The notes under the pieces: generated by a model
What the model was told of the DNA's origin: nothing
The model's database searches: none
Seen by the model: the letters and a program-made list of their open reading frames with translations, nothing else
NCBI RefSeq assembly: GCF_011683915.1
Contig: NZ_JAAQPH010000001.1
Coordinates: forward strand, 124,001-188,000
Direction: 5' to 3'
DNA from: Pelagibius litoralis
Lineage (GTDB): Bacteria; Pseudomonadota; Alphaproteobacteria; Kiloniellales; Kiloniellaceae
Length of the DNA stretch: 64,000 nucleotides
Part shown: positions 36,985 through 45,970 of the stretch, one piece after another
Numbering within the stretch: position 1 is the stretch's first letter
Layout of the letters: each line of letters opens with the position of its first letter
Program-made: the position numbers and the translations under genes

Positions 36985-39351
36985 TTATTCCGCGGCCATC
37001 TTCGGTTCATTGGCCAGGCGCCAGACCTTCTCAGGACTGGCAGGCATGTCCATGGACAGAATGCCGAGGGCATTGGTAATGGCGTTGATCGTGGCCGCCG
37101 GTGCCGCAATGGCGCCCGCCTCGCCGCAACCCTTTACGCCCAAGGGATTGTGGGTACAGGCCGTTTCGGTCAGTCCGACCCGGAAGGACGGCAGATCGTC
37201 GGCCCGCGGCATGCAGTAGTCCATGTAGGAACCGGTCAGAAGCTGCCCGCTGTCCTTGTCGTAAACGCAGTTTTCAAGCAGTGCCTGGCCGACGCCCTGG
37301 GCGATGCCGCCATGGACCTGGCCCTCGACAACCATCGGGTTGATCACCTTGCCGAAGTCGTCGACGGCAACCCAGTCGACGATTTCGGTGACGCCGGTCG
37401 CGGGGTCGATCTCGACCTCGCAGATGTGCAGGCCGGCCGGATAGGTGAAGTTCAGCGGATCGTAGAACGCCGTCTCGTCGAGGCCGGGTTCCACATCCTC
37501 GGGATAGTTGTGGGGTACATAGGCGGTAAAGGCGATCTCGGCGATCGACTTTTCCTTGTCTGTGCCGGCAACGCGGAAGGTTCCGGCGTCGAACTCCACA
37601 TCTTCTACCGAGGCTTCCATCAGATGAGCTGCGATCTTGCGCGACTTTTCGATGATCTTGTCGCAGGCGCGCGAGATTGCCGAACCGCCGACTGCCAGAG
37701 AGCGGGAGCCGTAGGTGCCCATACCCATGGGGATCGAGCCGGTATCGCCGTGCACGATCTCGACGTTCTCAATCGGAATGCCCAGGGTTTCGGCCACCAA
37801 TTGGGAGAAAGTCGTTTCGTGACCCTGGCCATGGCTGTGGGAGCCGGTGAAAACCGAGACCGAGCCGGTGGCGTTGAAACGCACCTGGGCCGATTCCCAA
37901 AGGCCGACGCCGGCGCCGAGAGAGCCGACCACCGCCGAGGGGGCGATGCCGCAGGCCTCGATGTAAGAGGAGAAGCCGATCCCCCTCAGCTTGCCCTTGG
38001 CTTCGGAGGCCGACCGGCGCGCGGCAAAGCCATCGTAATCGATCATCTCCAGGGCCTTGCTCATCGAGGCTTCGTAATCACCGATGTCATATTGCAGCGC
38101 GACCGGCGTCTGGTAGGGGAACTGGTCCGGCTGGATGAAGTTGCGGCGGCGGATTTCCGCAGGGTCGATCCCCATCTCCCGTGCCGCCACCTCGACCAGC
38201 CGCTCGACCACGTAGGTCGCTTCCGGCCGCCCGGCGCCGCGGTAGGCGTCAACCGGGGCGGTGTTGGTGAAGACCGCTTTCACGTTGGCGAAGATCACCG
38301 GGGTGGTGTACTGGCCGGCCAGCAGGGTCGCGTATAGATAGGTCGGCACGGAGGTCGAGAAACTGGACAGATAGGCGCCCATGTTCGCCGTGGTGTCGAC
38401 CTTCATGCCCAGGAACTTGCCGTTCTCGTCCATTGCCAGTTCGGCATGAGTGACGTGATCGCGGCCATGGGCATCGGAGGTGAAGCTCTCGGAGCGATCG
38501 GCCGTCCACTTGACCGGCGCCCGGACTTTCTTCGAGGCCCACATGCAGACCGTTTCTTCGGCGTAGCAGAAGATCTTGGAGCCGAAGCCGCCGCCCACGT
38601 CCGGCGCGATAACCCGAAGCTTGTTCTCATTCATCCCAAAAACGAAAGCGCAGAGGATGAGTTTCAGCAAATGCGGGTTCTGGCTGGTGGAATAGAGCGT
38701 AAAGCTGTCGGTACCGCCATCGTACTCGCCTAGGGCAGCACGCGGTTCCATCGCATTGGGGATCAGGCGGTTGTTGATCAGATCGATCTTGGTGATGTGA
38801 TGCGCCTTGGCGAAAGCCGCGTCGGCCTCGGCCTCGTCGCCCAGCACCCAGTCGTAGCAGAGGTTGTTCGGCGCTTCGTCGTGAAGCTGTTGTGCGCTGC
38901 CGTCCTGCGCCTTGCCGGTTTCCGCTACGGCGGGCAGTTCGCCGTAGTCGACTTCCACCAGCTCCCCGGCGTTGCGCGCCGCATCATAGGTTTTGGCGAT
39001 GACCACGGCGACATGGTCGCCGACGTAGCGGGCCTTGTCGCGCGCCAGCGGGAAATGCGGCGGCGCTTTGTGCGGGTCGCCGTGACGGTCGTTGACCACC
39101 CAGCCGCAGGGCAGGGAGCCGACATTGTCGGCAGCCATATCGGCGCCGGTGAAAACCGCGACGACACCCTCTGCCGCCTCGGCGGCCGTTTTGTTGACGC
39201 CTTTGATAGTGGCATGGGCGTGGGGCGAACGCACGAAGTAGGCGTGCAGCTGGCCCGGCCGGTTGATATCGTCGGTATAGCGCCCCTGGCCGGTGAGAAA
39301 GCGGAAGTCTTCCTTGCGCTTTACGCTGGCGCCGATTCCTGTGTCTGGCAT
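36985..39351 (-). CDS. coxL: Molybdenum hydroxylase large subunit, form II CoxL-type
   Basis: The large subunit holds the molybdopterin cytosine dinucleotide site. The 788-residue protein has an N-terminal a/b hammerhead domain ([24 protein letters not shown] in two blocks) and the molybdopterin-binding domain. The active-site loop is AYRGAGR at about residues 369-375. True aerobic CO dehydrogenases (form I) have AYxCSFR with a copper-binding cysteine there, so this is form II. The catalytic glutamate is E744 in GCGEAG. Form II enzymes are found in many bacteria and their substrate is disputed; CO oxidation cannot be claimed. It sits between coxS and coxM. Confidence 0.93.
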   Translation of the reverse strand: MPDTGIGASVKRKEDFRFLTGQGRYTDDINRPGQLHAYFVRSPHAHATIKGVNKTAAEAAEGVVAVFTGADMAADNVGSLPCGWVVNDRHGDPHKAPPHFPLARDKARYVGDHVAVVIAKTYDAARNAGELVEVDYGELPAVAETGKAQDGSAQQLHDEAPNNLCYDWVLGDEAEADAAFAKAHHITKIDLINNRLIPNAMEPRAALGEYDGGTDSFTLYSTSQNPHLLKLILCAFVFGMNENKLRVIAPDVGGGFGSKIFCYAEETVCMWASKKVRAPVKWTADRSESFTSDAHGRDHVTHAELAMDENGKFLGMKVDTTANMGAYLSSFSTSVPTYLYATLLAGQYTTPVIFANVKAVFTNTAPVDAYRGAGRPEATYVVERLVEVAAREMGIDPAEIRRRNFIQPDQFPYQTPVALQYDIGDYEASMSKALEMIDYDGFAARRSASEAKGKLRGIGFSSYIEACGIAPSAVVGSLGAGVGLWESAQVRFNATGSVSVFTGSHSHGQGHETTFSQLVAETLGIPIENVEIVHGDTGSIPMGMGTYGSRSLAVGGSAISRACDKIIEKSRKIAAHLMEASVEDVEFDAGTFRVAGTDKEKSIAEIAFTAYVPHNYPEDVEPGLDETAFYDPLNFTYPAGLHICEVEIDPATGVTEIVDWVAVDDFGKVINPMVVEGQVHGGIAQGVGQALLENCVYDKDSGQLLTGSYMDYCMPRADDLPSFRVGLTETACTHNPLGVKGCGEAGAIAAPAATINAITNALGILSMDMPASPEKVWRLANEPKMAAE

Positions 39352-39355
39352 TGCC

Positions 39356-39826
39356 CTATCCCCTCATGTTTTCTGCGGCGCTTTGGATCGCCTTGACGAT
39401 GTTGTGGTAGCCGGTGCAACGGCAGATGTTGCCTTCCAGCCATTCACGGATTTCGCCTTCGTCAGGATTGGGATTCTTGTTCAGCAGGTCGACGGCGGAC
39501 ATCACCATGCCCGGCGTGCAGAAACCGCATTGCAGGCCGTGATGCTCGCGAAAAGCCTCCTGCATCGGGTGGAGGTCGCCATTGCTGGCCGCCAGCCCCT
39601 CGATGGTGGTCACCTCGCTGCCGTCGGCCTGCAGCGCCAACAGGGTGCAGCTCTTCACCGACTGGCCGTCGACATGCACGACGCAGGCGCCACATTGGCT
39701 GGTATCGCATCCGATATGGGTGCCGGTCAGCGCAAGCTGTTCACGCAAAAACTGAACGAGCAGGGTACGGCCTTCAACATCGCCCGTAACCGCCCGCCCA
39801 TTGACTGTCATCGAAACAGTGGGCAT
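39356..39826 (-). CDS. coxS: Molybdenum hydroxylase small [2Fe-2S] subunit CoxS
   Basis: The small subunit carries two [2Fe-2S] clusters that pass electrons from the molybdenum site to FAD. The 156-residue protein has the plant-type ferredoxin cluster ligands in [16 protein letters not shown] with a later C (KSCTLLALQ) and the second cluster motif [11 protein letters not shown] plus [12 protein letters not shown]. The start ATG is followed by a typical [11 protein letters not shown]. It is the first gene of coxS-L-M, and a palindromic element lies about 24 bases upstream. coxG ends 183 bases further upstream on the same strand. Confidence 0.95.
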   Translation of the reverse strand: MPTVSMTVNGRAVTGDVEGRTLLVQFLREQLALTGTHIGCDTSQCGACVVHVDGQSVKSCTLLALQADGSEVTTIEGLAASNGDLHPMQEAFREHHGLQCGFCTPGMVMSAVDLLNKNPNPDEGEIREWLEGNICRCTGYHNIVKAIQSAAENMRG

Positions 39827-39849
39827 GGGGATCTCCCTTGTATTGACCT

Positions 39850-39866
39850 CCGAACGAAGCGTTCGG
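39850..39866. promoter_or_regulatory. Palindrome upstream of coxS
   Basis: A perfect inverted repeat, CCGAACG and CGTTCGG with AAG between, lies 24 bases before the coxS start codon. The plus strand has a T-run after it, but no plus-strand gene ends here, and the minus strand has A residues instead. An operator for coxSLM or a 5'-untranslated hairpin is more likely than a terminator. A second repeat, GCCCGG...CCGGGC, spans 39887-39911. Confidence 0.5.
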
Positions 39867-40009
39867 CTTTTTTATTGTTTCTGATTGCCCGGTTTCCCTG
39901 CGGTTCCGGGCATAAGTGTTTTTCCTGCCGCACTAAGTCTGTTGCCGAGAGGGTTTCAGGTCAAGGGGTGCGGCACCCTCTTTCCATGAAATTTCTGCGT
40001 TACCGATAG

Positions 40010-40648
40010 TTACAGCGCAAAGATGGCAACCAGGATTAGCACGGCGACCAGGATGCCGGTCACCCAGACACCCATGGAGGCCCCGGCGCCCACATCGGCA
40101 TCGGCATCAGCATCCGGGGCGCTTGTACTCTCTGCCGGCACGGCATCTTTCTGTTGCGCCGCGGGATGAGCCGGCTCTTGCGGTGCCGCTGCCTCGGTTT
40201 CCGGCGCACCACCGCTCACCGTCTCGGCGAAGCGCGAAAAGAAATCGTCGGCCATCTTCTTGGCGGTCCCGTCGATCAGGCGGGAGCCGATCTGCGCCAG
40301 CTTGCCGCCGACCTGGGCATCGACATCGTAGTTCAACAGGGTCGCGCCGCCGTCTTCCTCCAGGTGGACCTTGGCGCCGCCCTTGGCGAAGCCGGCAGCG
40401 CCACCCTTGCCCTCGCCGGAAATCGTATAGCCGTTAGGCGGGTCGAGATCGCTGAGGGTCACATTCCCAGCGAAACGCGCGGAAACCGGGCCGACCTTGG
40501 CGCGGACCTTTGCAGTAAAGGACGTATCAGAGGTTTTTTCGATTTCCTCGACGCCGGGAATGCAGACGCGCAGGACCTCGACGTCGTTGAGCGCCGTCCA
40601 GACGGCCTCCTTTGTTGCTTCGATCCGGTATTGGCCGGTCATTTTCAT
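40010..40648 (-). CDS. coxG: CoxG-like SRPBCC protein with membrane anchor
   Basis: CoxG proteins attach CoxL-type hydroxylases to the membrane and, in some bacteria, carry quinone for electron delivery. The 212-residue protein has a START/SRPBCC domain (about 1-150: YRIEATKEAVWTALNDVEVLR, IPGVEEI, GEGKGGAAGFAKGGAKVHLEE in two blocks). A low-complexity A/D-rich linker follows, then a C-terminal membrane segment (TGILVAVLILVAIFAL). The tail anchor matches known CoxG architecture. It lies 139 bases after livF and 183 bases before coxS, all on one strand, and so connects the transporter genes to the hydroxylase genes. Confidence 0.92.
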   Translation of the reverse strand: MKMTGQYRIEATKEAVWTALNDVEVLRVCIPGVEEIEKTSDTSFTAKVRAKVGPVSARFAGNVTLSDLDPPNGYTISGEGKGGAAGFAKGGAKVHLEEDGGATLLNYDVDAQVGGKLAQIGSRLIDGTAKKMADDFFSRFAETVSGGAPETEAAAPQEPAHPAAQQKDAVPAESTSAPDADADADVGAGASMGVWVTGILVAVLILVAIFAL

Positions 40649-40724
40649 AGTCTAACGGCTTTCATTCTAGGGACGCGGTTGTGACTGACCGGCAAGATTA
40701 GCGGAGCGCGGCGGGGGATACTAT

Positions 40725-40769
40725 CCCCCAGATCGCCGGCCCCCAGATCGCCGGCCCCCAGATCGTACG
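40725..40769. repeat. Three 15-bp tandem repeats between livF and coxG
   Basis: The unit CCCCCAGATCGCCGG occurs twice exactly (40725-40739, 40740-40754) and a third time with four changed bases at its end (40755-40769). It starts 77 bases before the coxG start codon, in the 109-base region containing the stop of livF. It could alter mRNA folding or bind a regulator. Confidence 0.75.
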
Positions 40770-40787
40770 CGCCCAGCCGCCCAAGGA

Positions 40788-41678
40788 CTAGCCGCCCAGG
40801 AACAGGCGGCCGACCTGCGGATCTTCGAGCAGACGGTCCCCGGTGTCGGCCATGGCCAGTTCGCCGGATACCAGGACATAGCCGATGTCCGCAAACTCCA
40901 GCCCTTTCTTGGCATTCTGCTCCACCATGATGATGGTTTTGCCTTCGTTTCTCTGCAGGTCGTGCAGAATTTCGAAAACCATGTCGATAAAGCGCGGCTC
41001 CAGGCCGATGGAGGGTTCGTCGACCAGCAGGACTTCGGGGTCCATGACCAGGGCGCGCGATATTTCGAGCAGGCGGCGTTCTCCGCCGGACAGCACTTTC
41101 GCGGCATGACGCCGGCGCTCGGCCAGGCGCGGGTACTTGGCGAAGATCTCCTCGGCCTTCTGCTTGGCCTGGGCCGGCTTGTCCATCAGATAGCCGCCCA
41201 TCCAGAGGTTTTCCTCCACCGTCATGCCCGGAAACACCGACTTGTCCTGCAGGATGTAAGCGACGCCGGCGGTGCGCAGCTTGTCTTTGGGGGAAAGCCT
41301 GGTGACATTCTTGCCGTCGACGGCAATCGAGCCGCCGAAAATGTTGGTGAAGCCGAAGATGGAGTGCAGCACCGTCGATTTGCCGGCACCATTGGGGCCG
41401 ATGAGGCACAGCGACTGACCGCGGCCGACCTGCAGGTTGAAATCGTGCAGGATCTCCATCTTGCCGTAGCCGGCCCGCAGACTGTCGATGGCTAGGAAGG
41501 GCCGATCGCCGGCGAGGGCCGCGACGCGCCCCTCGGGGATGCCTGAAACGGCCAGGGCGGCGGCCTGGCGGTTCACATCTTCGACTGAAATGACGGTGTC
41601 TACACCGCCATGTCCATAGCCGCGGACTTTGCCGGTCCCGTCTTGGCCGGTTTCGTCCTGATCGCTGTCAGCGGTCAT
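40788..41678 (-). CDS. Branched-chain-amino-acid-type ABC transporter ATP-binding protein (LivF-like)
   Basis: One of two ATPases of a LIV-type importer. The 296-residue protein carries a long N-terminal extension of about 63 residues (acidic and glycine-rich) before the ABC domain (Walker A GPNGAGKST, signature LSGGERRLLEISRAL, Walker B LLVDEPSIGLE). LivF proteins are usually about 235 residues, so the extension is unusual. The ATG at 41678 overlaps the livG-like stop by one base; a TTG at 41681 precedes it. Internal starts near the ABC domain were not excluded. Confidence 0.9.
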   Translation of the reverse strand: MTADSDQDETGQDGTGKVRGYGHGGVDTVISVEDVNRQAAALAVSGIPEGRVAALAGDRPFLAIDSLRAGYGKMEILHDFNLQVGRGQSLCLIGPNGAGKSTVLHSIFGFTNIFGGSIAVDGKNVTRLSPKDKLRTAGVAYILQDKSVFPGMTVEENLWMGGYLMDKPAQAKQKAEEIFAKYPRLAERRRHAAKVLSGGERRLLEISRALVMDPEVLLVDEPSIGLEPRFIDMVFEILHDLQRNEGKTIIMVEQNAKKGLEFADIGYVLVSGELAMADTGDRLLEDPQVGRLFLGG

Positions 41679-42424
41679 CAATGAGCCCCCAGATAAGCGT
41701 CGATGACGCGTTGATCGTTCTGGATTTCCTCGGGGTGCCCTTCGGCCAGCAGCTCCCCATGGGCAAGGCAGTAGATGTTTTCCGCCAGGTTCATGACCAC
41801 GCGCATGTTGTGTTCAATGACGAAAAGGGTGATGCCGAACTCCTGATTGGCCCGTTTGAGGCGGTCGATCAGACCGTTGATCAGCGTCGGATTGATGCCT
41901 GCCGTAGGCTCATCGAGCAAAAGAACCTTGGGCTTGTTCATCAGGGCCATGGCGAACTCCAGCAGCTTTTGCTGACCGAAGGAGAGGTCGCCGGAGATCA
42001 GGTGGCGTTTTTGATAGAGCCCGACGAACTCCAGCAGATGCTCAGCCTCGTCCTGCAGTTCGGCCGGATATGCCCGGAACATGTCGGTCAGGGTCGCGTT
42101 GCGGTGCGGCACCGAGATCAGCATGTTCTGCACGCAATCCATTTCCGCGTAGATGCGCGTCTGCTGAAAGGTGCGCAACAGCCCGAGGCGCGCGATCTGC
42201 GGCACGAGGAGCTTGGAGATCTCCCGCCCTTCGAACTTGATGGAGCCGGAATCGATGGGATGATAGCCGACAATGGAGTTGAACAGCGTGGTCTTGCCGG
42301 AGCCGTTGGGGCCGATCAACCCGGTGATCTTTCCCTCCTCGACGGTGATCGAAACCGCGCTGTTGGCGCGCACGCCGCCAAACGACTTGGAGACCTTTTC
42401 GACGGCAATCAAAGGCTGGCTCAT
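41678..42424 (-). CDS. Branched-chain-amino-acid-type ABC transporter ATP-binding protein (LivG-like)
   Basis: Second ATPase of the LIV-type importer. The 248-residue protein has Walker A GPNGSGKTT, signature LSFGQQKLLEFAMAL and Walker B LLLDEPTAGINPT, with the LivG-type C-terminal VIEHNMRVVMNLAENIYCL in two blocks. The signature LSFGQQK is the LivG variant, unlike LSGGERR of LivF. The ATG at 42424 overlaps the livM-like stop by four bases (ATGA). The long open frame upstream is not LivG sequence and overlaps the permease gene. Confidence 0.93.
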   Translation of the reverse strand: MSQPLIAVEKVSKSFGGVRANSAVSITVEEGKITGLIGPNGSGKTTLFNSIVGYHPIDSGSIKFEGREISKLLVPQIARLGLLRTFQQTRIYAEMDCVQNMLISVPHRNATLTDMFRAYPAELQDEAEHLLEFVGLYQKRHLISGDLSFGQQKLLEFAMALMNKPKVLLLDEPTAGINPTLINGLIDRLKRANQEFGITLFVIEHNMRVVMNLAENIYCLAHGELLAEGHPEEIQNDQRVIDAYLGAH

Positions 42425-43554
42425 CGGCTTGCCTCCTCGCCCGCTTTGTCCGCCGACACACGTTGGTCGACGGTGATGCCGAAGCGTTCCGGCCACTTGC
42501 GCTGCATCCAGCCCATGATGCCCTCTTGAAAGAAGACCACATTGATGACGATCAGCAGGCCGAGGGCAACCCATTGCCAGCCCAGCAGGTAGGTCCAGGT
42601 CACCTCCTTGACGATATGAAACAGGGTGGCGCCGATGACCGGTCCCCAGAGGGTGCCCTTGCCGCCGAGCAGCGCCATGACGACCATGAAGATGCCGAAG
42701 GTCGCGGCCGGGAAGGCCACTTCCAGGGGCTCGATGAAGCCGGTCAGGTTGCCGAAGATCGCACCCGACATACCAAGCAGGAAAGCGGCAGAGGACCAGG
42801 CGACCAGCTTGTGGCGCAGGGTGTGGATTCCCATGGCCTCGGCCTTTCCCTCGTCGTCGCGGATCGCGTTGATGGCCAGCCCGAAACGGGTAGCGTAGAG
42901 CCAACGCACGAAGACGAAGGTCAAGACCGCAAGCAACAGGAACAGGATGTAGAACACCACCGACTTCTCGTGCGGCTGGCCCGGGTAGACCGGCATGGCG
43001 ATGCCGCTGCCGCCGCCGATCCACTCCCAGGTGCCGGCCAGCTCACGTGCCGCGAGGGCAAGGCCGAGAGTGCCGATCGCGAAATAGGGGCCACGCAGGC
43101 CGAAGACGATGCGGCCCAGCACGATAGCCAAAACGACGCAGCCGATCGCCGCCGCGATGGTGCCGACGAAGAGACTGAAGAAATAATCGCCGTAATCGAG
43201 CACCAGCTGTTCGCCGCCGCGCGCGGAGGTGTAAGTGCCGACATCGGTGAACATGCCCACTTGAATTACCGCGGAGATATACATCCCGGCGCCGAAGAAA
43301 AAGATGTTGCCCAGGGAATTGTAGCCCATCTGTCCACCGCAGATGTCCCAGGTCAGGGCAAAGAGGATCATCAGCCACAGCAGCGCGATTTGCGTGGTGT
43401 AGGCAGGGAAGATGAAGGGCGCCGCCACACCGAAGATGATGATGGCCGCATAGATGTACCAGGGCGTGGTGTCAGCGTTGATCGCGATCTTGCGCCGTGG
43501 GACGCCGTCGCCGCCGGTCCTGGCCGGACCGTGAAGGGTATTATCTCCAGTCAT
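42421..43554 (-). CDS. Branched-chain-amino-acid-type ABC transporter permease (LivM-like)
   Basis: Inner-membrane permease of the LIV-type importer. The 377-residue protein has about nine or ten membrane helices. Family segments are LTWDICGGQMGYNSLGNIFFFGAG (in two blocks), AIRDDEGKAEAMGIHTLRHKL (the EAA-like loop) and GGKGTLWGPVIGATLF. The C-terminal cytoplasmic tail has lysine- and arginine-rich residues. It starts three bases after the livH-like stop, so the pair is coupled. Confidence 0.92.
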   Translation of the reverse strand: MTGDNTLHGPARTGGDGVPRRKIAINADTTPWYIYAAIIIFGVAAPFIFPAYTTQIALLWLMILFALTWDICGGQMGYNSLGNIFFFGAGMYISAVIQVGMFTDVGTYTSARGGEQLVLDYGDYFFSLFVGTIAAAIGCVVLAIVLGRIVFGLRGPYFAIGTLGLALAARELAGTWEWIGGGSGIAMPVYPGQPHEKSVVFYILFLLLAVLTFVFVRWLYATRFGLAINAIRDDEGKAEAMGIHTLRHKLVAWSSAAFLLGMSGAIFGNLTGFIEPLEVAFPAATFGIFMVVMALLGGKGTLWGPVIGATLFHIVKEVTWTYLLGWQWVALGLLIVINVVFFQEGIMGWMQRKWPERFGITVDQRVSADKAGEEASR

Positions 43555-43557
43555 GGC

Positions 43558-44460
43558 TTACTGCACCACTTGTCTGTAGCGCGCCAGCTGAACCTGGCGC
43601 CAGATCAGCACCAGCAGCAGAAGAATCAATGCCGTGGCCTGTTGGAATTCAAGGCCGAGGACAAAGCCGGAGTATTGCTCGGCAACGCCGAGCCCGAGCC
43701 CGGCGACGATGACGCCGGGGATGTTGCCCAATCCCGCCGCGGTCACGATCACGAAAGCGCGGATCGAGTGAGGAATGCCGTAGAAGGGCTGGATCACCCA
43801 GATCATCGAGACCAGCACCCCGGCGGCCCCGCAGATCGCCGCATTCAGCGCATAGGTGAAGGCATAGACCCGTTCGGTGTCGATCCCCATGATCTTGGCG
43901 GCCCGGGCATCCTGTGCCGTCGCCCGGATCGCCTGTCCCATGCGGCTGGTTTTCATGAACAGGATGACCGTCGCCGCCAGGCCGAGCGCCAGACAGAAGG
44001 ACACGATCTTGATCTCGGCCACCGTGACGAGGCCGCCAAAGAGCGAATGGGTGGAAAACCCGGACTCGGCCGTTCTGACTTCCGGTCCATAGGCCAGATT
44101 GAGGCCCTGCTGCACCACAAGCGCGATGCCGAAGGTCGCCAGCAAAGAGGTGAAAAGGTCGCGGCTGATCACGTACTTGATGATCGTCTCATAGACCAGC
44201 CAGCCGAAGGCGAACATGATGGCGATCACGATCGGCAGGGAGGCGATCGGATGGACGCCTAGGGTGCCGAGATGCCAGGCGAAATAGCCGCCCATGATGA
44301 CAAACTCGCCCTGCGCCAGGTTCTTGACGTTCATCACGCCCCAAACCAGGGCGAGGCCATAGGCGGCAAGCACAAAGACCGCACCGATGAACAGCCCGTC
44401 GAGCAGGAGCTGAATGTTGAGGACCGGCGCCAGCGTCAGCAGGCCGATGTTATCGAGCAT
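43558..44460 (-). CDS. Branched-chain-amino-acid-type ABC transporter permease (LivH-like)
   Basis: Inner-membrane permease. The 300-residue protein opens with a helix containing LLLDGLFIGAVFVLAAYGLAL and has the family pattern NLAQGEFVIMGGYFAWHL. The loop MGQAIRATAQDARAAKIMGID corresponds to the conserved EAA motif and the tail has a GLGNIPGVIVAGLGLGVAE block. It follows the binding-protein gene after an 86-base gap that holds a strong hairpin. Confidence 0.92.
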   Translation of the reverse strand: MLDNIGLLTLAPVLNIQLLLDGLFIGAVFVLAAYGLALVWGVMNVKNLAQGEFVIMGGYFAWHLGTLGVHPIASLPIVIAIMFAFGWLVYETIIKYVISRDLFTSLLATFGIALVVQQGLNLAYGPEVRTAESGFSTHSLFGGLVTVAEIKIVSFCLALGLAATVILFMKTSRMGQAIRATAQDARAAKIMGIDTERVYAFTYALNAAICGAAGVLVSMIWVIQPFYGIPHSIRAFVIVTAAGLGNIPGVIVAGLGLGVAEQYSGFVLGLEFQQATALILLLLVLIWRQVQLARYRQVVQ

Positions 44461-44504
44461 AAGCGTCCTTCGCCCAATCTAACCCGTGGTAAGGGAAAAC
44501 GATT

Positions 44505-44533
44505 TGCCCCCGCCCGTATCAGGGGCGGGGGCA
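44505..44533 (-). terminator. Hairpin between the LIV binding-protein gene and livH-like gene
   Basis: An 11-bp perfect GC-rich stem (44505-44515 with 44523-44533) has a 7-base loop. On the minus strand it lies 13 bases after the binding-protein stop and is followed by AATCGTTTT, a weak T-run. It may reduce read-through into the permease genes or protect the binding-protein message. Confidence 0.65.
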
Positions 44534-44546
44534 GAAGGGCGAAACC

Positions 44547-45806
44547 TCAGTACATGACCTCGCGCGGCCAGACCAGTTCGTGCGACGCCCACTTGGAGGG
44601 CGCAACGACATTGAACTTACCGTTCTGGATCTGGCGCAGCACCATCGGTTTGGCGATGTTGTTGCCGGCCTCGGAGAACTTGATGGGACCATAGAACGTC
44701 ATCATATCCGTGGCGGCAATGGCATCGCGCACTTTTTCGGTATCCAGGGAATTAGCCTGCTCGAAGGCTTCCTTCCAGACGATCACGGCCGCCGCCGCCT
44801 GGGCCGATTGATAGGGAACATTCTTGTAGCCATCGAAGCTCGACTTGAAGGTTTTGTCGAAGTCCGAGGCGGAACCGAAGTACTTGTCCTCATAGCTCAG
44901 CGTTTCAGCCCACTGGGTGGAACAGAGGAAACCGTCGGCAGCGGAGCCGAACTGCGCGACCACCTTGGCGCCTTCGCAGTGGGTCATGGCGACCATCGGG
45001 ACGGAAACCTGCAGCTCCTTCATCTGGCGGGTTGCTGTGACGGCACCCTTGTTGTGGCCGGAGATCACCAGCAGGTCCGGCTTCACGGCCTTCACCTTGG
45101 TCAGCGTCGACGAAATGTCCGAAAGATCGGCCGGCATCTTGTCGTCGATGACGGTCTGCATGCCGTACTTCTTCATGTCTTCGACAACGCCCGCGCGCAC
45201 GTCGAGCGAAAAGGCGTCGTTTTCGAAGACCAGGGCGACACGCACGTCCGAAGGTTTCTTGCCGCTCTTTTCGGCAACCTCGGCAGCCAGGTCGACGGCG
45301 CTGGCCAGGTATTGCTCCGATGTCGAGAGCACGGCGAAGAGGTACTTGTAGCCCTTGTTGAAGAGGGCGCGCGAAGCGCCTTCGGCCTCGATCATCGGGA
45401 CTTTGTACTTTTCGGTGACCGGGGCGGCGGCGATGGTGGTGGACGAGCTGTAGGGCCCGAGGATGTAGCGCACCCCGTCCTGCTCGATCAGGCGCTCCAG
45501 CAGCTGTGCGGTCCGGGCAGGTGTCGATTCGTCGTCATAGTACTCGACCTTGAGCTTGTAGCTCTTGCCGCCGACCGAGACGCCGCCCATCTCGTTGATC
45601 TTCTTCACCGCAAGATCGTAGCCGTTCTGAGTGTCGACGCCGTTGGACGAGTACTTGCCGGTCAAAGAAATGGCCGAGCCGAGGACGATGGTGTCGCCTT
45701 CGACCTTGGCCTGAGCGCCGGCCGTGGCCAGCATGCAGGCCGCAGTGCCGGCCAGCACCAAGCGGGAAATATCCCGCGCCCTTCGGGGCAGGGTATTGGA
45801 TTTCAT
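44547..45806 (-). CDS. Branched-chain-amino-acid-type ABC transporter substrate-binding protein (LivK-like)
   Basis: Periplasmic receptor of the LIV-type importer. The protein (419 residues from ATG 45806) has a signal peptide ending near AGAQA. The mature part has the type I receptor pattern: IVLGSAISLTGKYSSNGVDT, GYDLAVKKINEMGG, YILGPYSSSTTIAAAPV and MADLSDISSTLTKVKA-like helices. The pattern is that of broad amide/amino-acid receptors; the ligand is not readable. The ATG has a GGGAGG ribosome binding site, and an upstream in-frame TTG or ATG is less likely. It is first in the operon. Confidence 0.92.
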   Translation of the reverse strand: MKSNTLPRRARDISRLVLAGTAACMLATAGAQAKVEGDTIVLGSAISLTGKYSSNGVDTQNGYDLAVKKINEMGGVSVGGKSYKLKVEYYDDESTPARTAQLLERLIEQDGVRYILGPYSSSTTIAAAPVTEKYKVPMIEAEGASRALFNKGYKYLFAVLSTSEQYLASAVDLAAEVAEKSGKKPSDVRVALVFENDAFSLDVRAGVVEDMKKYGMQTVIDDKMPADLSDISSTLTKVKAVKPDLLVISGHNKGAVTATRQMKELQVSVPMVAMTHCEGAKVVAQFGSAADGFLCSTQWAETLSYEDKYFGSASDFDKTFKSSFDGYKNVPYQSAQAAAAVIVWKEAFEQANSLDTEKVRDAIAATDMMTFYGPIKFSEAGNNIAKPMVLRQIQNGKFNVVAPSKWASHELVWPREVMY

Positions 45807-45947
45807 GTGGGTTTCCTCCCTTGTTCCAAGCAATTCAGCTTCATTCTTTTTCTGCCGCTTAAGCGATGCAGTTAGGGGAAGATAATAGAGAGGTGGCGTT
45901 GTGACGCAAGTCCCGCATGGCCATGGCCGGCCGCTGACAGGCTAAGG

Positions 45948-45966
45948 CAAAACGGTCAGGGTTTTG
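45948..45966 (-). terminator. Weak stem-loop after mnhG
   Basis: CAAAAC (45948-45953) pairs with GTTTTG (45961-45966) around a 7-base loop, immediately after the mnhG stop. On the minus strand a T-run is part of the stem. It may be a weak terminator of the antiporter operon. Confidence 0.4.
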
Positions 45967-45970
45967 GGGC

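Noticed and set aside
36244-38337. A 697-codon plus-strand frame opposite coxM and coxL
   Set aside because: The two cox genes on the other strand carry complete family motifs; this frame has none.
36985-39351. A true aerobic CO dehydrogenase (form I)
   Set aside because: The active-site loop is AYRGAGR, not AYxCSFR, so the copper-binding cysteine is missing.
42425-43024. N-terminal extension of the LivG-like frame
   Set aside because: ABC homology begins at the ATG at 42424, and the extension overlaps the LivM-like gene in another frame.
42463-44262. A 599-codon plus-strand frame opposite the LIV permease genes
   Set aside because: It is rich in charged residues with no recognisable domain, and it mirrors hydrophobic codons of the permeases.
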